Positions 8,971-16,562 of a stretch of 50,329 nt of DNA are shown here, in pieces (within the stretch, counting starts at the first letter, position 1; each line of letters begins with the position of its first letter). The stretch is from DASYHS01 sp035998295. GTDB lineage: Bacteria > Pseudomonadota > Alphaproteobacteria > Azospirillales > Azospirillaceae. The notes under the pieces are model-generated. The model did no database searches, was not told the DNA's origin, and saw only the letters and a program-made list of their open reading frames with translations. A program made the translations under genes and the position numbers. The stretch covers positions 1-50,329 of the forward strand of contig NZ_DASYHS010000040.1 in NCBI RefSeq assembly GCF_035998295.1. Direction: 5' to 3'.

Positions 8971-9579
8971 GTGGACGAGGGTTCGGGGCTCGAAGGCATG
9001 GCGGCGCCCGGCGGCGAAGAGAATACGGCCCCGGCAGGCGGTGGCCTGGAGGGATTGATCGCGGCGGTCGCGCGCGACCGGGACCGCGCCGCGTTCACCG
9101 AACTCTTCCGGTACTTCGCGCCCAGGGTCGAAGCCTACTGCCTGCGCCTCGGCGCCTCGCGGCAGGTCGCCGAGGAGACCGTCCAGGAGGCCATGCTGGC
9201 GGTCTGGCGGCGGGCCCACCAGTTCGACCCGGCCATAGCACCGGCGGCAGCCTGGGTCTTCGCGATCGCCCGCAACGGCTTCATCGACCGCATCCGCCGC
9301 GAGGCGCGGCCGGAGCCGGACCCCGAGGACCCACTGTTCCGGCGGCCGCCGCAGGGCACGCCGGAGGAGGCGGCCGTCGAGGAGCAGAGCCGCCGCTTCC
9401 TCCTGTCCGCGATCGAAACCCTGCCGCCGGACCAATCCGAAATCCTGCGGCTGTCGTATTTCGAATGGAGGAGCCACTCGGAGGTGGCCGAAGTCCTCGG
9501 CATACCCCTGGGGACTGTCAAGACACGTATCCGCCTCGCCCTGACCAGGCTGAGACGAACGATCGGAGAGACGGCGTGA
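8971..9579 (+). CDS. ECF-family RNA polymerase sigma factor (ChrR-partnered, RpoE-like)
   Basis: A 202-residue sigma factor with an N-terminal tail, sigma-2 (about 35-100: DRAAFTELFRYFAPRVEAYC, then AWVFAIARNGFIDRIRR) and sigma-4 (about 145-195: LPPDQSEILRLSYFEWRSHS, then GIPLGTVKTRIRLALTRLR). It would direct RNA polymerase to a small stress regulon. The GTG at 8971 is the most upstream plausible start; an ATG at 8998 would remove nine residues without loss of a domain. The stop overlaps the GTG of the anti-sigma gene (GTGA), so the two are translationally coupled. By analogy with RpoE-ChrR of Rhodobacter it may answer singlet oxygen or related oxidative signals; that is inference. Confidence 0.92.
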   Translation: MDEGSGLEGMAAPGGEENTAPAGGGLEGLIAAVARDRDRAAFTELFRYFAPRVEAYCLRLGASRQVAEETVQEAMLAVWRRAHQFDPAIAPAAAWVFAIARNGFIDRIRREARPEPDPEDPLFRRPPQGTPEEAAVEEQSRRFLLSAIETLPPDQSEILRLSYFEWRSHSEVAEVLGIPLGTVKTRIRLALTRLRRTIGETA

Positions 9580-10241
9580 CCGCGCTGCCCACCCATCACC
9601 CCGACCCCGACATGCTGCTGGGCTATGCCGGAGGCGGTCTGCGCGAGGCCAAGGCGGCGTTCGTCGCGACCCATCTCGCCTTCTGCCCGGCCTGCCGGTC
9701 CGTCGTCGCCGGCTTCGAGGCCCATTGCGGGCGCCTGCTGGAGGCGCTGCCCGAGGCCGGGACCGGGACCGGGACCGGGACCGGCGGGGGAGGCGGGGCG
9801 GGCGGCTCGCGGCTGGACGCGATGCTGGACCGGGTGCTCGCCCTGCTGGACGAGGCGGCGCCGGAGCCGGCCCCGGCCGGTCCCGCCCCGGCGGGGGACG
9901 TGCCGCTGCCGCTTCGCGGCTGGCGCGGCTTCCCGTGCGGCGAGCGGGCCTGGAACTGGATCGCGCCCGGCGTTGCCCTGTCCGAATGGACGGTCGAGGC
10001 CGCCGGGACCCGCGCCTGCCTGCTGCGCATGGAACCGGGCGCCCCCGTGCCGGCGCACCGCCACACGGCGGAGGAACTGCTGCTCGTCCTGACCGGTTCC
10101 TTCGTGGACGAGTACGGCACCTACGGGCTCGGCGACGTCGCGGCCTATCGGGGCGGAACCGAGCACCACGCCGCCGGGGGGCCGGACGCGACCTGCGTCT
10201 GTCTGTTCATGCTCGACGGCGATATCGTATTCCTGGGTTGA
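9576..10241 (+). CDS. ChrR-type zinc-binding anti-sigma factor with cupin domain
   Basis: A 221-residue protein starting at a GTG that overlaps the sigma stop. The N-terminal anti-sigma domain carries H-x3-C-x2-C (H33, C37, C40) plus His7/His8, matching the zinc ligands of Rhodobacter ChrR. Residues about 110-215 are a cupin: PAHRHTAEE gives H161, H163 and E167, and a later His (197/198) completes the usual site. The family holds its sigma factor inactive until the cupin is triggered. Unlike compact ChrR proteins, the two domains are joined by a low-complexity Gly-Thr/Gly and Pro-Ala linker (about 61-108) encoded partly by a hexanucleotide repeat. Function is inferred from family and coupling. 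Confidence 0.9.
   Translation: MTALPTHHPDPDMLLGYAGGGLREAKAAFVATHLAFCPACRSVVAGFEAHCGRLLEALPEAGTGTGTGTGGGGGAGGSRLDAMLDRVLALLDEAAPEPAPAGPAPAGDVPLPLRGWRGFPCGERAWNWIAPGVALSEWTVEAAGTRACLLRMEPGAPVPAHRHTAEELLLVLTGSFVDEYGTYGLGDVAAYRGGTEHHAAGGPDATCVCLFMLDGDIVFLG
9757..9780 (+). repeat. Hexanucleotide tandem repeat (CCGGGA x4) in anti-sigma linker
   Basis: Four perfect 6-bp units encode Gly-Thr dipeptides between the zinc domain and the cupin. Slippage here would add or remove two residues per unit without a frameshift. Confidence 0.85.
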
Positions 10242-10332
10242 GCACCTCTTTCTGGCGGGTTAAGGATCCGTAAAGATTATTGGTACTCAACTGTCGGGTA
10301 CCTTTTCGGATTCCGGACGGGCAGCGCCGTGC

Positions 10333-12015
10333 ATGACGGTTGAACCGAGCGACGTGACACGGATCTCCGCGATTCTGGCCGCGGCGGGCGATGTCGGCTA
10401 CGAATGGAACCTCGTGACCGACGCCGTCGCCTGGGTCGGAGATTGCGCCGCCCTGTTCGGGCCGGGCCGCCACCGGGTGGCGAGCGGCGACGGCTTCAAC
10501 GGCCGCATCAACGCGGAGGACCTGCCGGGGCGCCTGAAGGCGCTCGACCGGTACTACCGCACGCGCGAGCCCTACGACCTCGAATACCGGGTCCGCCGGC
10601 CCGACGGCTCGTTCTGCTGGGTGCACGACCGGGCGCAGGCGGAGTTCTCGCACGACGGCAGGCCGCTGCTGCTGCGCGGCGTCCTGCGCCGCATCGACCG
10701 GCGCAAGGCCTACGAGACGCGGCTGGAGCTGTCCGCCAATTTCGACGACCTGACCGGCCAGTTCAACCGGGCGCGGCTGCGCGACGCCCTCCAGCAGAGC
10801 ATCACCCACGCGATGCGCTATTCCGGGACGGGCGGCTTCCTGCTCATCGACGTCGACCGGCTGGGCGAGGTCAACGACGCCTACGGCTACGCCACCGCCG
10901 ATGCGGTGATCGTCGCGGCGGCCCAGCGGATCGAGAGGGCGGTGGGCGCCAGCGACACGGTCGGGCGCATCGGCGGCGACGTGTTCGGCGTCACCCTCGA
11001 CCAGTGCGGCGAGAAGGAGCTGGACGCGGTCGCCAACGCCCTGGTGGCCCAGTTCCGCGACGAGCCCCTGCGCACGTCCCTCGGGCCGGTGCCGGTGACC
11101 GTGTCGATCGGCGGCGTCTCCTACCCCGAATACGTGAAGACCCCGACCGAGGCGATCGGCAAGGCCGAGGCCGCGCTCGCGGAGGCGAAGCGTCTCGGCC
11201 AGAACCGGTTCGTGCGCTACCGCATGAGCGAGGCCGAGCAGGCCGACCACCGGCGCATGCTGAAGGTCGGCGAGAGCGTGAAGAGGGCGCTCAAGCGCGA
11301 CGAGCTCGTGCTCGCCTACCAGCCGGTCGTGGACGCCGGCACGGCTGGCGTGCGCTTCCACGAATGCCTGCTCAGGATCGTGCGGTCGGACGGCGGGCTC
11401 GCGAGCGCCGGAGAGTTCATCCCGGTGGCCGAGCGCCTGGGCATGACCCGGCTGATCGACCGGCGGGTGCTGGAGATGGTGGTCGAGGAGCTGGCGCGCA
11501 CACCCGACATCACGCTCGCCATGAACATCTCGGGCATCACCGCGACCGACCGGGCCTGGCTGCGCACCCTGGTGGCCCTGCTGCGGGACGCGCCCGCGGT
11601 CGCCCGCCGGCTCGTCATCGAGATCACCGAGACGGCGGCGATCCAGGACCTGGAGGAGACGGCCCGCTTCGTCGCCAGCGCGCGCGACCTCGGCTGCAAG
11701 GTCGCGCTCGACGATTTCGGCGCCGGCTACATCTCGTTCCGGCACCTGAAGTCGCTGACGGTGGACATCGTCAAGATCGACGGCTCCTTCGTGCGCGGCC
11801 TGCCGGCCCGGCCGGACAACCTCGTCTTCATCCGCAGCCTGATCTCGCTGGCCCAGAGCTTCGGGCTGGAGACCGTCGCCGAATGCGTGGAGGACGCTGC
11901 CGACGCGGCCCTGCTGCGCCGGGAGGGCATCACGATGCTCCAGGGCTGGCATTTCGGCCGCCCGACCACCCATCGTCCCTGGCTGCCGATGCCGCTCGCC
12001 GAGCTGGCGGAGTAG
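10333..12015 (+). CDS. PAS-GGDEF-EAL protein, probable cyclic-di-GMP phosphodiesterase with degenerate GGDEF
   Basis: 560 residues. Residues about 15-120 are a PAS_3-like sensor (GYEWNLVTDAVAWVG, then YDLEYRVRRPDGSF), 130-290 a GGDEF fold and 310-555 an EAL domain. The GGDEF signature is GGDVF (about 214-218), lacking the essential glutamate, so cyclase activity is doubtful. The EAL part reads ECL (E344) and keeps the other ligands: MNIS, IEITE, LDDFGAGY, VKIDGSF, AECVE and LQGW, so phosphodiesterase activity is likely. No membrane segment is present, so it is cytoplasmic. It follows the anti-sigma gene by 91 nt. A GGATCC element at 10264-10269 resembles the -35 of ChrR-partnered sigma factors, but the -10 match is poor. 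Confidence 0.92.
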   Translation: MTVEPSDVTRISAILAAAGDVGYEWNLVTDAVAWVGDCAALFGPGRHRVASGDGFNGRINAEDLPGRLKALDRYYRTREPYDLEYRVRRPDGSFCWVHDRAQAEFSHDGRPLLLRGVLRRIDRRKAYETRLELSANFDDLTGQFNRARLRDALQQSITHAMRYSGTGGFLLIDVDRLGEVNDAYGYATADAVIVAAAQRIERAVGASDTVGRIGGDVFGVTLDQCGEKELDAVANALVAQFRDEPLRTSLGPVPVTVSIGGVSYPEYVKTPTEAIGKAEAALAEAKRLGQNRFVRYRMSEAEQADHRRMLKVGESVKRALKRDELVLAYQPVVDAGTAGVRFHECLLRIVRSDGGLASAGEFIPVAERLGMTRLIDRRVLEMVVEELARTPDITLAMNISGITATDRAWLRTLVALLRDAPAVARRLVIEITETAAIQDLEETARFVASARDLGCKVALDDFGAGYISFRHLKSLTVDIVKIDGSFVRGLPARPDNLVFIRSLISLAQSFGLETVAECVEDAADAALLRREGITMLQGWHFGRPTTHRPWLPMPLAELAE

Positions 12016-12033
12016 GCTCCGGCGCCCGGAGCC
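12015..12033. terminator. Hairpin between convergent genes
   Basis: A perfect 8-bp inverted repeat (GGCTCCGG, 3-nt loop, CCGGAGCC) starts at the last base of the GGDEF-EAL stop codon and lies 17 nt from the phaR stop. It has no T-run, so it is a terminator-like stem serving either strand rather than a classical intrinsic terminator. Confidence 0.5.
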
Positions 12034-12049
12034 TCACTCGGAGCCAGCC

Positions 12050-12655
12050 TCACTCGCCCTTGGACTTGCTGATGGTCACGAGCTGGCGTTGCAGCTCCTC
12101 GAGCTTGCGCTGCATCTCCTCCAGCGCGCGGTCGTTGTCGGCGCGCGGGCGCATCGCCTCGGGCTGGCCGGCTTCGCCGGGCCTGCCCTCCGGGGAGAGG
12201 GGGGCGAACATGCGCATCGCGCGCTCGAACATCGCGAGGTTCTGCTTGCCCACCTCCTCGAGCGTGCCGAAGGGGAACATGCCGCCGAAGGCGTTCTGGA
12301 AGTAGTCGCGCATCTGGTCCTGGTTGCGCGAAAATGACTGCATGCTGTACTCGAGGTAGCGCGGAACCACCCACTGCATGCTGTCGCCGTAAAAGCCGAT
12401 GAGTTGGCGCAGGAAGCTGATCGGCAGCAGGTTCTGGCCTTTGCTCTCCTCCTCGACGATGATCTGGGTCAGCACGGAGCGCGTGATGTCCTCGCCCGTC
12501 TTCGCGTCGTAGACGACGAAGTCCTGCCCGTTCTTCACCATCTGGCACAGGTGGTCCAGCGTGACGTAGCTGCTGGTCGCAGTGTTGTAGAGGCGCCGGT
12601 TGGCATACTTCTTGATCGTGATCGGAGCGGCCTTGGCGTCGTCTTTCTCGGGCAT
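12050..12655 (-). CDS. phaR: Polyhydroxyalkanoate synthesis repressor PhaR
   Basis: A DNA- and PHA-granule-binding repressor of about 201 residues. The N-terminal PHB_acc_N domain is unmistakable (ITIKKYANRRLYNTATSSYV, then FVVYDAKTGEDITRSVL). It is followed by the accumulation-regulator repeat region (LPISFLRQLIGFYGDSMQWV) and a C-terminal coiled coil (EEMQRKLEELQRQLVTISK). In the family, free PhaR represses phasin and synthesis genes and is titrated off DNA by nascent polymer. The ATG at 12655 matches the usual family start; a GTG six codons upstream (12673) is possible. It is divergent from the PhaE-like/PhaC-like genes and so may control them and itself. Confidence 0.96.
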   Translation of the reverse strand: MPEKDDAKAAPITIKKYANRRLYNTATSSYVTLDHLCQMVKNGQDFVVYDAKTGEDITRSVLTQIIVEEESKGQNLLPISFLRQLIGFYGDSMQWVVPRYLEYSMQSFSRNQDQMRDYFQNAFGGMFPFGTLEEVGKQNLAMFERAMRMFAPLSPEGRPGEAGQPEAMRPRADNDRALEEMQRKLEELQRQLVTISKSKGE

Positions 12656-12816
12656 CTGCGCTGCTTTCAACACGGTGGCTGCGTCGCGAGTATTTTCGGC
12701 ACATTAGGAGTACGCGAAGCGCCATCCGCTATGCAAGCATTCTGCCGCAGCCAACGGTTTCGGCGGCCGGTTCCGGAACTGGCCAGACACCCGCGGACGC
12801 TCCTATAGTAGTACCC
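12656..12816. promoter_or_regulatory. phaR / PHA gene divergent promoter region with TGC/GCA-rich dyads
   Basis: 161 nt between phaR and the PhaE-like gene. It contains the dyads ATGCAAGCAT (12731-12740) and CTGCCGCAG (12742-12750). PhaR of Paracoccus binds TGC-rich sites, so these are candidate operators. The assignment is by resemblance only. Confidence 0.4.
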
Positions 12817-13254
12817 ATGGCCGAACAGACCTCTTCCGAACCGCCCTCGATCGAGGAGCTCGCCCGCCGGTGCGTGGACCTCTGGCAGGACCAGTGGGCG
12901 GCGACGGCGGCCGATCCGGAAGCGGCCGAGGCGTTCGCCCGCCTGTTCCGGCTGATGGGCAGCGGCACGGGCGCGGCGGAGGCTTTCCTGCGAGCCGTAA
13001 CGGAGCATGCCGATGAAGGGCACCCCCCCGGGGCGGGAACCCGATCCCGGCCCGCCGCGCCGACTGGGGCCGAGGCCGCTGGCGCTTCATCTCGCGGCGT
13101 CGCTGACGCCGTTGCTGAGCTCTCCGGCCGGGTTGGCGCTCTTGAGCAGCGGCTGGCCGAACTGGAGTCCGGCGCTCCGGGACCGCGCGGCGGACCTCGC
13201 GCGCGAGGTGGCCGCGGCCGCGCCGGCAGCACTCCGGGAGGCGGTCGACCGTGA
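12817..13254 (+). CDS. Small PhaE-like / PHA-synthase-associated protein
   Basis: 145 residues, not confidently assigned to a family. The N-terminal half is helical and acidic (IEELARRCVDLWQDQWAATA, then EAFARLFRLMG). It is followed by an Ala/Pro/Gly linker and a clear heptad coiled coil (VAELSGRVGALEQRLAELE, about 108-126), then a Gly/Arg/Pro tail. PhaE subunits of class III PHA synthases have helical bodies and similar C-terminal coiled coils, and the next gene is a PhaC-like hydrolase, so a partner-subunit role is inferred. The last 242 nt overlap the PhaC-like gene in another frame. The coiled coil lies within that overlap, which argues that the frame is really translated. Divergent from phaR. 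Confidence 0.62.
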   Translation: MAEQTSSEPPSIEELARRCVDLWQDQWAATAADPEAAEAFARLFRLMGSGTGAAEAFLRAVTEHADEGHPPGAGTRSRPAAPTGAEAAGASSRGVADAVAELSGRVGALEQRLAELESGAPGPRGGPRARGGRGRAGSTPGGGRP

Positions 13255-14269
13255 GATGCGCCGGCGGGCCGACGCCGTCCTGACCGGCGTCGAGCGCTAC
13301 CGCCGCCATCCCTACCGCCGCGACCTGCCGGACCCGCCGGCCGCATGGAACGAGGGCGGGTCGCGGCTGCTGGACCATGCGTCCGGAGGCGGGGCGGTGA
13401 CCGCCCTGTTCGTGCCGTCGCTGGTCAACCGGCACTACGTGCTCGACCTCTCCGCCGAGCGCAGCCTGATGCGCTGGCTCGCGGCCCGGGGAGTGCGCCC
13501 GCTGCTGCTGGACTGGGGCCGGCCCGGGCCGGCCGAGCGCGGCTTCGGGCTGACGGACTACGTGGCCGGGCGCCTGGAGGCGGCGGTGACGGCCGCCGCC
13601 GGGATCGCCGGCGGCCCGGTCGCGGTCGTCGGCTACTGCATGGGCGGCCTGCTCGCCGCGGCACTGGCCGGGCGCCGGCCCGACCTGGTCCGGGGCCTCG
13701 GCCTGCTGGCCGTGCCCTGGGACTTCCATGCCGCCGACGCGTCGGCAGCCCGCCGGGCGGCGGCGATGCTGGAACCCCTGGAGCCGGCGCTCGCGGCCTG
13801 GGGCGAGATGCCGGTCGACTGGCTGCAGGCCATGTTCGCCGCCGTCGACCCGATGCTCGCCGCGCGCAAGTTCGCGCGGTTCGCGGAGCTGGATCCGGAC
13901 GGGGCGCAGGCCCGCGCCTTCGTGGCGCTCGAGGACTGGCTCAACGACGGCGTGCCGCTCGCCGCACCCGTCGCCCGCGAGTGCATCGCCGGCTGGTACG
14001 GGCGCAACGAGCCCGGCCGCGGGTGCTGGCGGGTCGCCGGCCGCGCGGTCGAGCCGGCCCGGCTCGCGATGCCGGCACTGGCGGTGATCCCCGGGCGCGA
14101 CCGCATCGTCCCGCCGGGCTCGGCCAGGGCGCTGGCCGCCGCGGTGCCGGGCGCGCAGGCGCTGGAGCCGCCGCTCGGCCATATCGGCCTCGTCGTTTCG
14201 GGCGAGGCCGAGCGGCTGGTCTGGGAGCCGCTGCTGGACTGGCTGCGCAGCCTACCTCCTTCGGGGTAG
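13013..14269 (+). CDS. PHA-synthase-like (PhaC-like) alpha/beta hydrolase
   Basis: 418 residues with an alpha/beta-hydrolase core. The lipase-like box is GYCMGG with Cys209 as the presumed nucleophile, as in PHA synthases; the acid is Asp363 in GRDRIVPP and the base is His390 in LGHIGLV. The C/D/H triad and the GHIG motif fit the PhaC family rather than serine lipases. Its length is near class III PhaC rather than the roughly 590 residues of class I. The ATG at 13013 has GGAG 7 nt upstream; an ATG two codons earlier has a poorer site. It overlaps the PhaE-like gene and lies upstream of phaA/phaB, so it could polymerise the hydroxyacyl-CoA they produce. A depolymerase-like role cannot be excluded. 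Confidence 0.85.
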   Translation: MKGTPPGREPDPGPPRRLGPRPLALHLAASLTPLLSSPAGLALLSSGWPNWSPALRDRAADLAREVAAAAPAALREAVDREMRRRADAVLTGVERYRRHPYRRDLPDPPAAWNEGGSRLLDHASGGGAVTALFVPSLVNRHYVLDLSAERSLMRWLAARGVRPLLLDWGRPGPAERGFGLTDYVAGRLEAAVTAAAGIAGGPVAVVGYCMGGLLAAALAGRRPDLVRGLGLLAVPWDFHAADASAARRAAAMLEPLEPALAAWGEMPVDWLQAMFAAVDPMLAARKFARFAELDPDGAQARAFVALEDWLNDGVPLAAPVARECIAGWYGRNEPGRGCWRVAGRAVEPARLAMPALAVIPGRDRIVPPGSARALAAAVPGAQALEPPLGHIGLVVSGEAERLVWEPLLDWLRSLPPSG

Positions 14270-14276
14270 GCTGCGC
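14245..14276 (+). terminator. Strong hairpin across the PhaC-like stop codon
   Basis: A perfect 12-bp inverted repeat (GCGCAGCCTACC / GGTAGGCTGCGC) with an 8-nt loop spans the last codons and stop of the PhaC-like gene. No T-tract follows, so it may be a terminator or an mRNA-stabilising stem before phaA. Confidence 0.5.
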
Positions 14277-14441
14277 CCCGCGCGGGCGGACGGGGCGGAA
14301 AACCGCCGTTTCGCGTGTTGCGCGACCTTCGGGGCGCGGCTAGGGTTGAAGCACCCAGACGAAGCCCACGAGATATGGCCGCCCCGGCTCGCGCGAGCGA
14401 CGCGCGAGCGGCGCGACGGCCATCAGCCAAGGAGCGCACCC

Positions 14442-15617
14442 ATGACCGAGGTCGTTATCGCCAGCGCCGCTCGGACGCCCATCGGTTCCTTCAATGGAAC
14501 GTTGAGTTCCCAGACGGCCCACGCCCTGGGCGAGGTGGCGATCCGCGCCGCGCTCGAGCGGGCCGGGGTCGAGGCCGGAGAGGTCGACGAGGTCGTGATG
14601 GGCCAGATCCTGACCGCCGGCCAGGGCCAGAACCCAGCCCGCCAGGCCGCGATCAACGCCGGCATCCCGGTCGAGCGGACGGCCTACGGCATCAACCAGC
14701 TCTGCGGCTCCGGCCTGCGCACGGTCGCGCTCGGCTTCCAGGCGATCCGGCTCGGCGACGCGTCGGTCGTCGTCGCCGGCGGCCAGGAGAGCATGAGCCA
14801 GGCGCCGCACTGCATGCATCTGCGCAACGGCGTCAAGATGGGCGACACGCAGATGATCGACACCATGATCCGCGACGGGCTGTGGGACGCCTTCAACGGC
14901 TACCACATGGGCAGCACCGCCGAGAACGTCGCCCAGCAGTGGCAGATCACGCGCGAGGACCAGGACCGCTTCGCCGCGGACTCCCAGCGCAAGGCGGGCG
15001 AGGCCCAGCGGTCCGGCCGCTTCCGCGACGAGATCGTCCCCGTCACGATCAAGACCCGCAAGGGCGAGACCGTCGTCGACGCCGACGAGTACCCGAAGCC
15101 GGACACCACCTTCGAGACCCTGTCCAAGCTGCGCCCGGCCTTCTCCAAGGAGGGCACCGTGACCGCCGGCAACGCGTCCGGCATCAACGACGGCGCGGCC
15201 GCCCTCGTGCTGATGGGCGATGCGGACGCGGCGCGGCGCGGGATCAAGCCGCTGGCGCGGATCGTATCCTGGGCGACCGCCGGGGTCGATCCCTCCATCA
15301 TGGGCGTCGGGCCGATCCCGGCCAGCCGCAAGGCGCTGGAGCGCGCTGGCTGGACGATCGACGACGTCGACCTGATCGAGGCGAACGAGGCGTTCGCCGC
15401 CCAGGCCTGCGCGGTCGGCAAGGACCTCGCCTGGGACCCGTCGAAGGTCAACGTCAACGGCGGCGCGATCGCGCTCGGCCATCCGATCGGCGCCTCGGGG
15501 GCCCGTGTGCTCACGACCCTGCTGCACGAGATGATCCGGCGGGACGCGGGCAAGGGCCTCGCCACCCTGTGCATCGGCGGCGGCATGGGCATCGCCATGT
15601 GCGTCGCCCGCGACTGA
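14442..15617 (+). CDS. phaA: Acetyl-CoA C-acetyltransferase (beta-ketothiolase)
   Basis: 391 residues. It condenses two acetyl-CoA to acetoacetyl-CoA, the first step of PHB synthesis. The catalytic set is complete: Cys88 (NQLCGSGL), His347 (GHPIGASG) and Cys377 (CIGGGMG). These numbers differ by one from the well-studied Zoogloea thiolase (C89/H348/C378). It starts MTEVVIASAARTPIGSF, with AAGGAG 8-9 nt before the ATG. It lies 198 nt upstream of phaB and downstream of the PhaC-like gene, so it is the biosynthetic thiolase of the PHA locus. Confidence 0.97.
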   Translation: MTEVVIASAARTPIGSFNGTLSSQTAHALGEVAIRAALERAGVEAGEVDEVVMGQILTAGQGQNPARQAAINAGIPVERTAYGINQLCGSGLRTVALGFQAIRLGDASVVVAGGQESMSQAPHCMHLRNGVKMGDTQMIDTMIRDGLWDAFNGYHMGSTAENVAQQWQITREDQDRFAADSQRKAGEAQRSGRFRDEIVPVTIKTRKGETVVDADEYPKPDTTFETLSKLRPAFSKEGTVTAGNASGINDGAAALVLMGDADAARRGIKPLARIVSWATAGVDPSIMGVGPIPASRKALERAGWTIDDVDLIEANEAFAAQACAVGKDLAWDPSKVNVNGGAIALGHPIGASGARVLTTLLHEMIRRDAGKGLATLCIGGGMGIAMCVARD

Positions 15618-15815
15618 CGTCGCGCCGCGGCACCTCGCCGCATCCGTCGTGCCGATCCTTGATCCGGGTCCGTCGAAACCCAGGTGATCGCTCGTCGACG
15701 ATGGAAGTGGCGACGTGCCGCTCGCGCAGCGCGGGTATCGCCCCGAGGGTGGACGGCCATCGGTAGGGGTATCTGCATCGTCGAAACAACACCGTGGCGC
15801 TACAGGGAGGGAGTG

Positions 15816-16538
15816 ATGGCACGAGTTGCAATCGTTACCGGCGGAACCCGGGGCATCGGCGAGGCGATCTCTGTCGGTCTCAAGGACGCCGGCTACAAGG
15901 TCGCCGCCGTCTACGCCGGCAACGACGAGAGGGCGCGCGATTTCACCGAGCGCACGGGCATCGCCGCCTACAAATGGGACGTCAGCCAGTTCGACGGCTG
16001 CCGCGACGGCGTCGCCCGCGTCGAGGCCGATCTCGGTCCGGTCGAGGTGCTGGTCAACAATGCCGGCATCACGCGGGACTCCGTGATGCACCGCATGACG
16101 TTCGAGCAGTGGAACGAGGTGATCCAGACCAACCTCACCTCCTGCTTCAACATGTGCCGTACGGTCATCGACGGCATGCGCGAGCGCAATTTCGGCCGCA
16201 TCGTCAACATCGGCTCGATCAACGGCCAGGCCGGCCAGTACGGGCAGGTCAACTACGCGGCGGCCAAGTCCGGCATCCACGGCTTCACCAAGGCCCTGGC
16301 CCAGGAGGGTGCGGCCAAGGGCATCACCGTCAACGCGATCGCCCCCGGCTACATCGACACCGACATGGTGCGCGCGGTGCCGGCGAACGTGCTCGAGAAG
16401 ATCGTCGCCAGGATCCCGGTCGGCCGCCTCGGCCGCGCCGACGAGATCGCGCGCGGCGTCCTGTTCCTGGTCGGCGACGATGCCGGCTTCGTGACCGGCT
16501 CGACCCTGTCGATCAACGGCGGCCAGCACATGTACTGA
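15816..16538 (+). CDS. phaB: Acetoacetyl-CoA reductase
   Basis: A 240-residue short-chain dehydrogenase that makes (R)-3-hydroxybutyryl-CoA, normally with NADPH. It carries the Rossmann motif TGGTRGIGEAI, the structural NNAG, and the catalytic Ser134, Tyr147 and Lys151 (GSINGQAGQYGQVNYAAAK). It ends SINGGQHMY, characteristic of PhaB. GGAGGGAG lies just before the ATG. The 198 nt separating it from phaA hold no gene and may carry an internal promoter. Three downstream genes follow closely on the same strand. Confidence 0.97.
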   Translation: MARVAIVTGGTRGIGEAISVGLKDAGYKVAAVYAGNDERARDFTERTGIAAYKWDVSQFDGCRDGVARVEADLGPVEVLVNNAGITRDSVMHRMTFEQWNEVIQTNLTSCFNMCRTVIDGMRERNFGRIVNIGSINGQAGQYGQVNYAAAKSGIHGFTKALAQEGAAKGITVNAIAPGYIDTDMVRAVPANVLEKIVARIPVGRLGRADEIARGVLFLVGDDAGFVTGSTLSINGGQHMY

Positions 16539-16562
16539 GGCGTGCTCGTCGAGGGTTCCGGG

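Noticed and set aside
10282..10306. GGTAC/GTACC stem followed by TTTT after the anti-sigma gene
   Set aside because: Only 5 bp with an 11-nt loop; too weak to call a terminator.
10207..11973. A 588-codon minus-strand frame opposite the GGDEF-EAL gene
   Set aside because: No domains or ribosome site. The opposite strand carries a full PAS-GGDEF-EAL protein.
15618..15815. Possible small gene between phaA and phaB
   Set aside because: No start with a ribosome site and no coding pattern; more likely a leader or internal promoter region.
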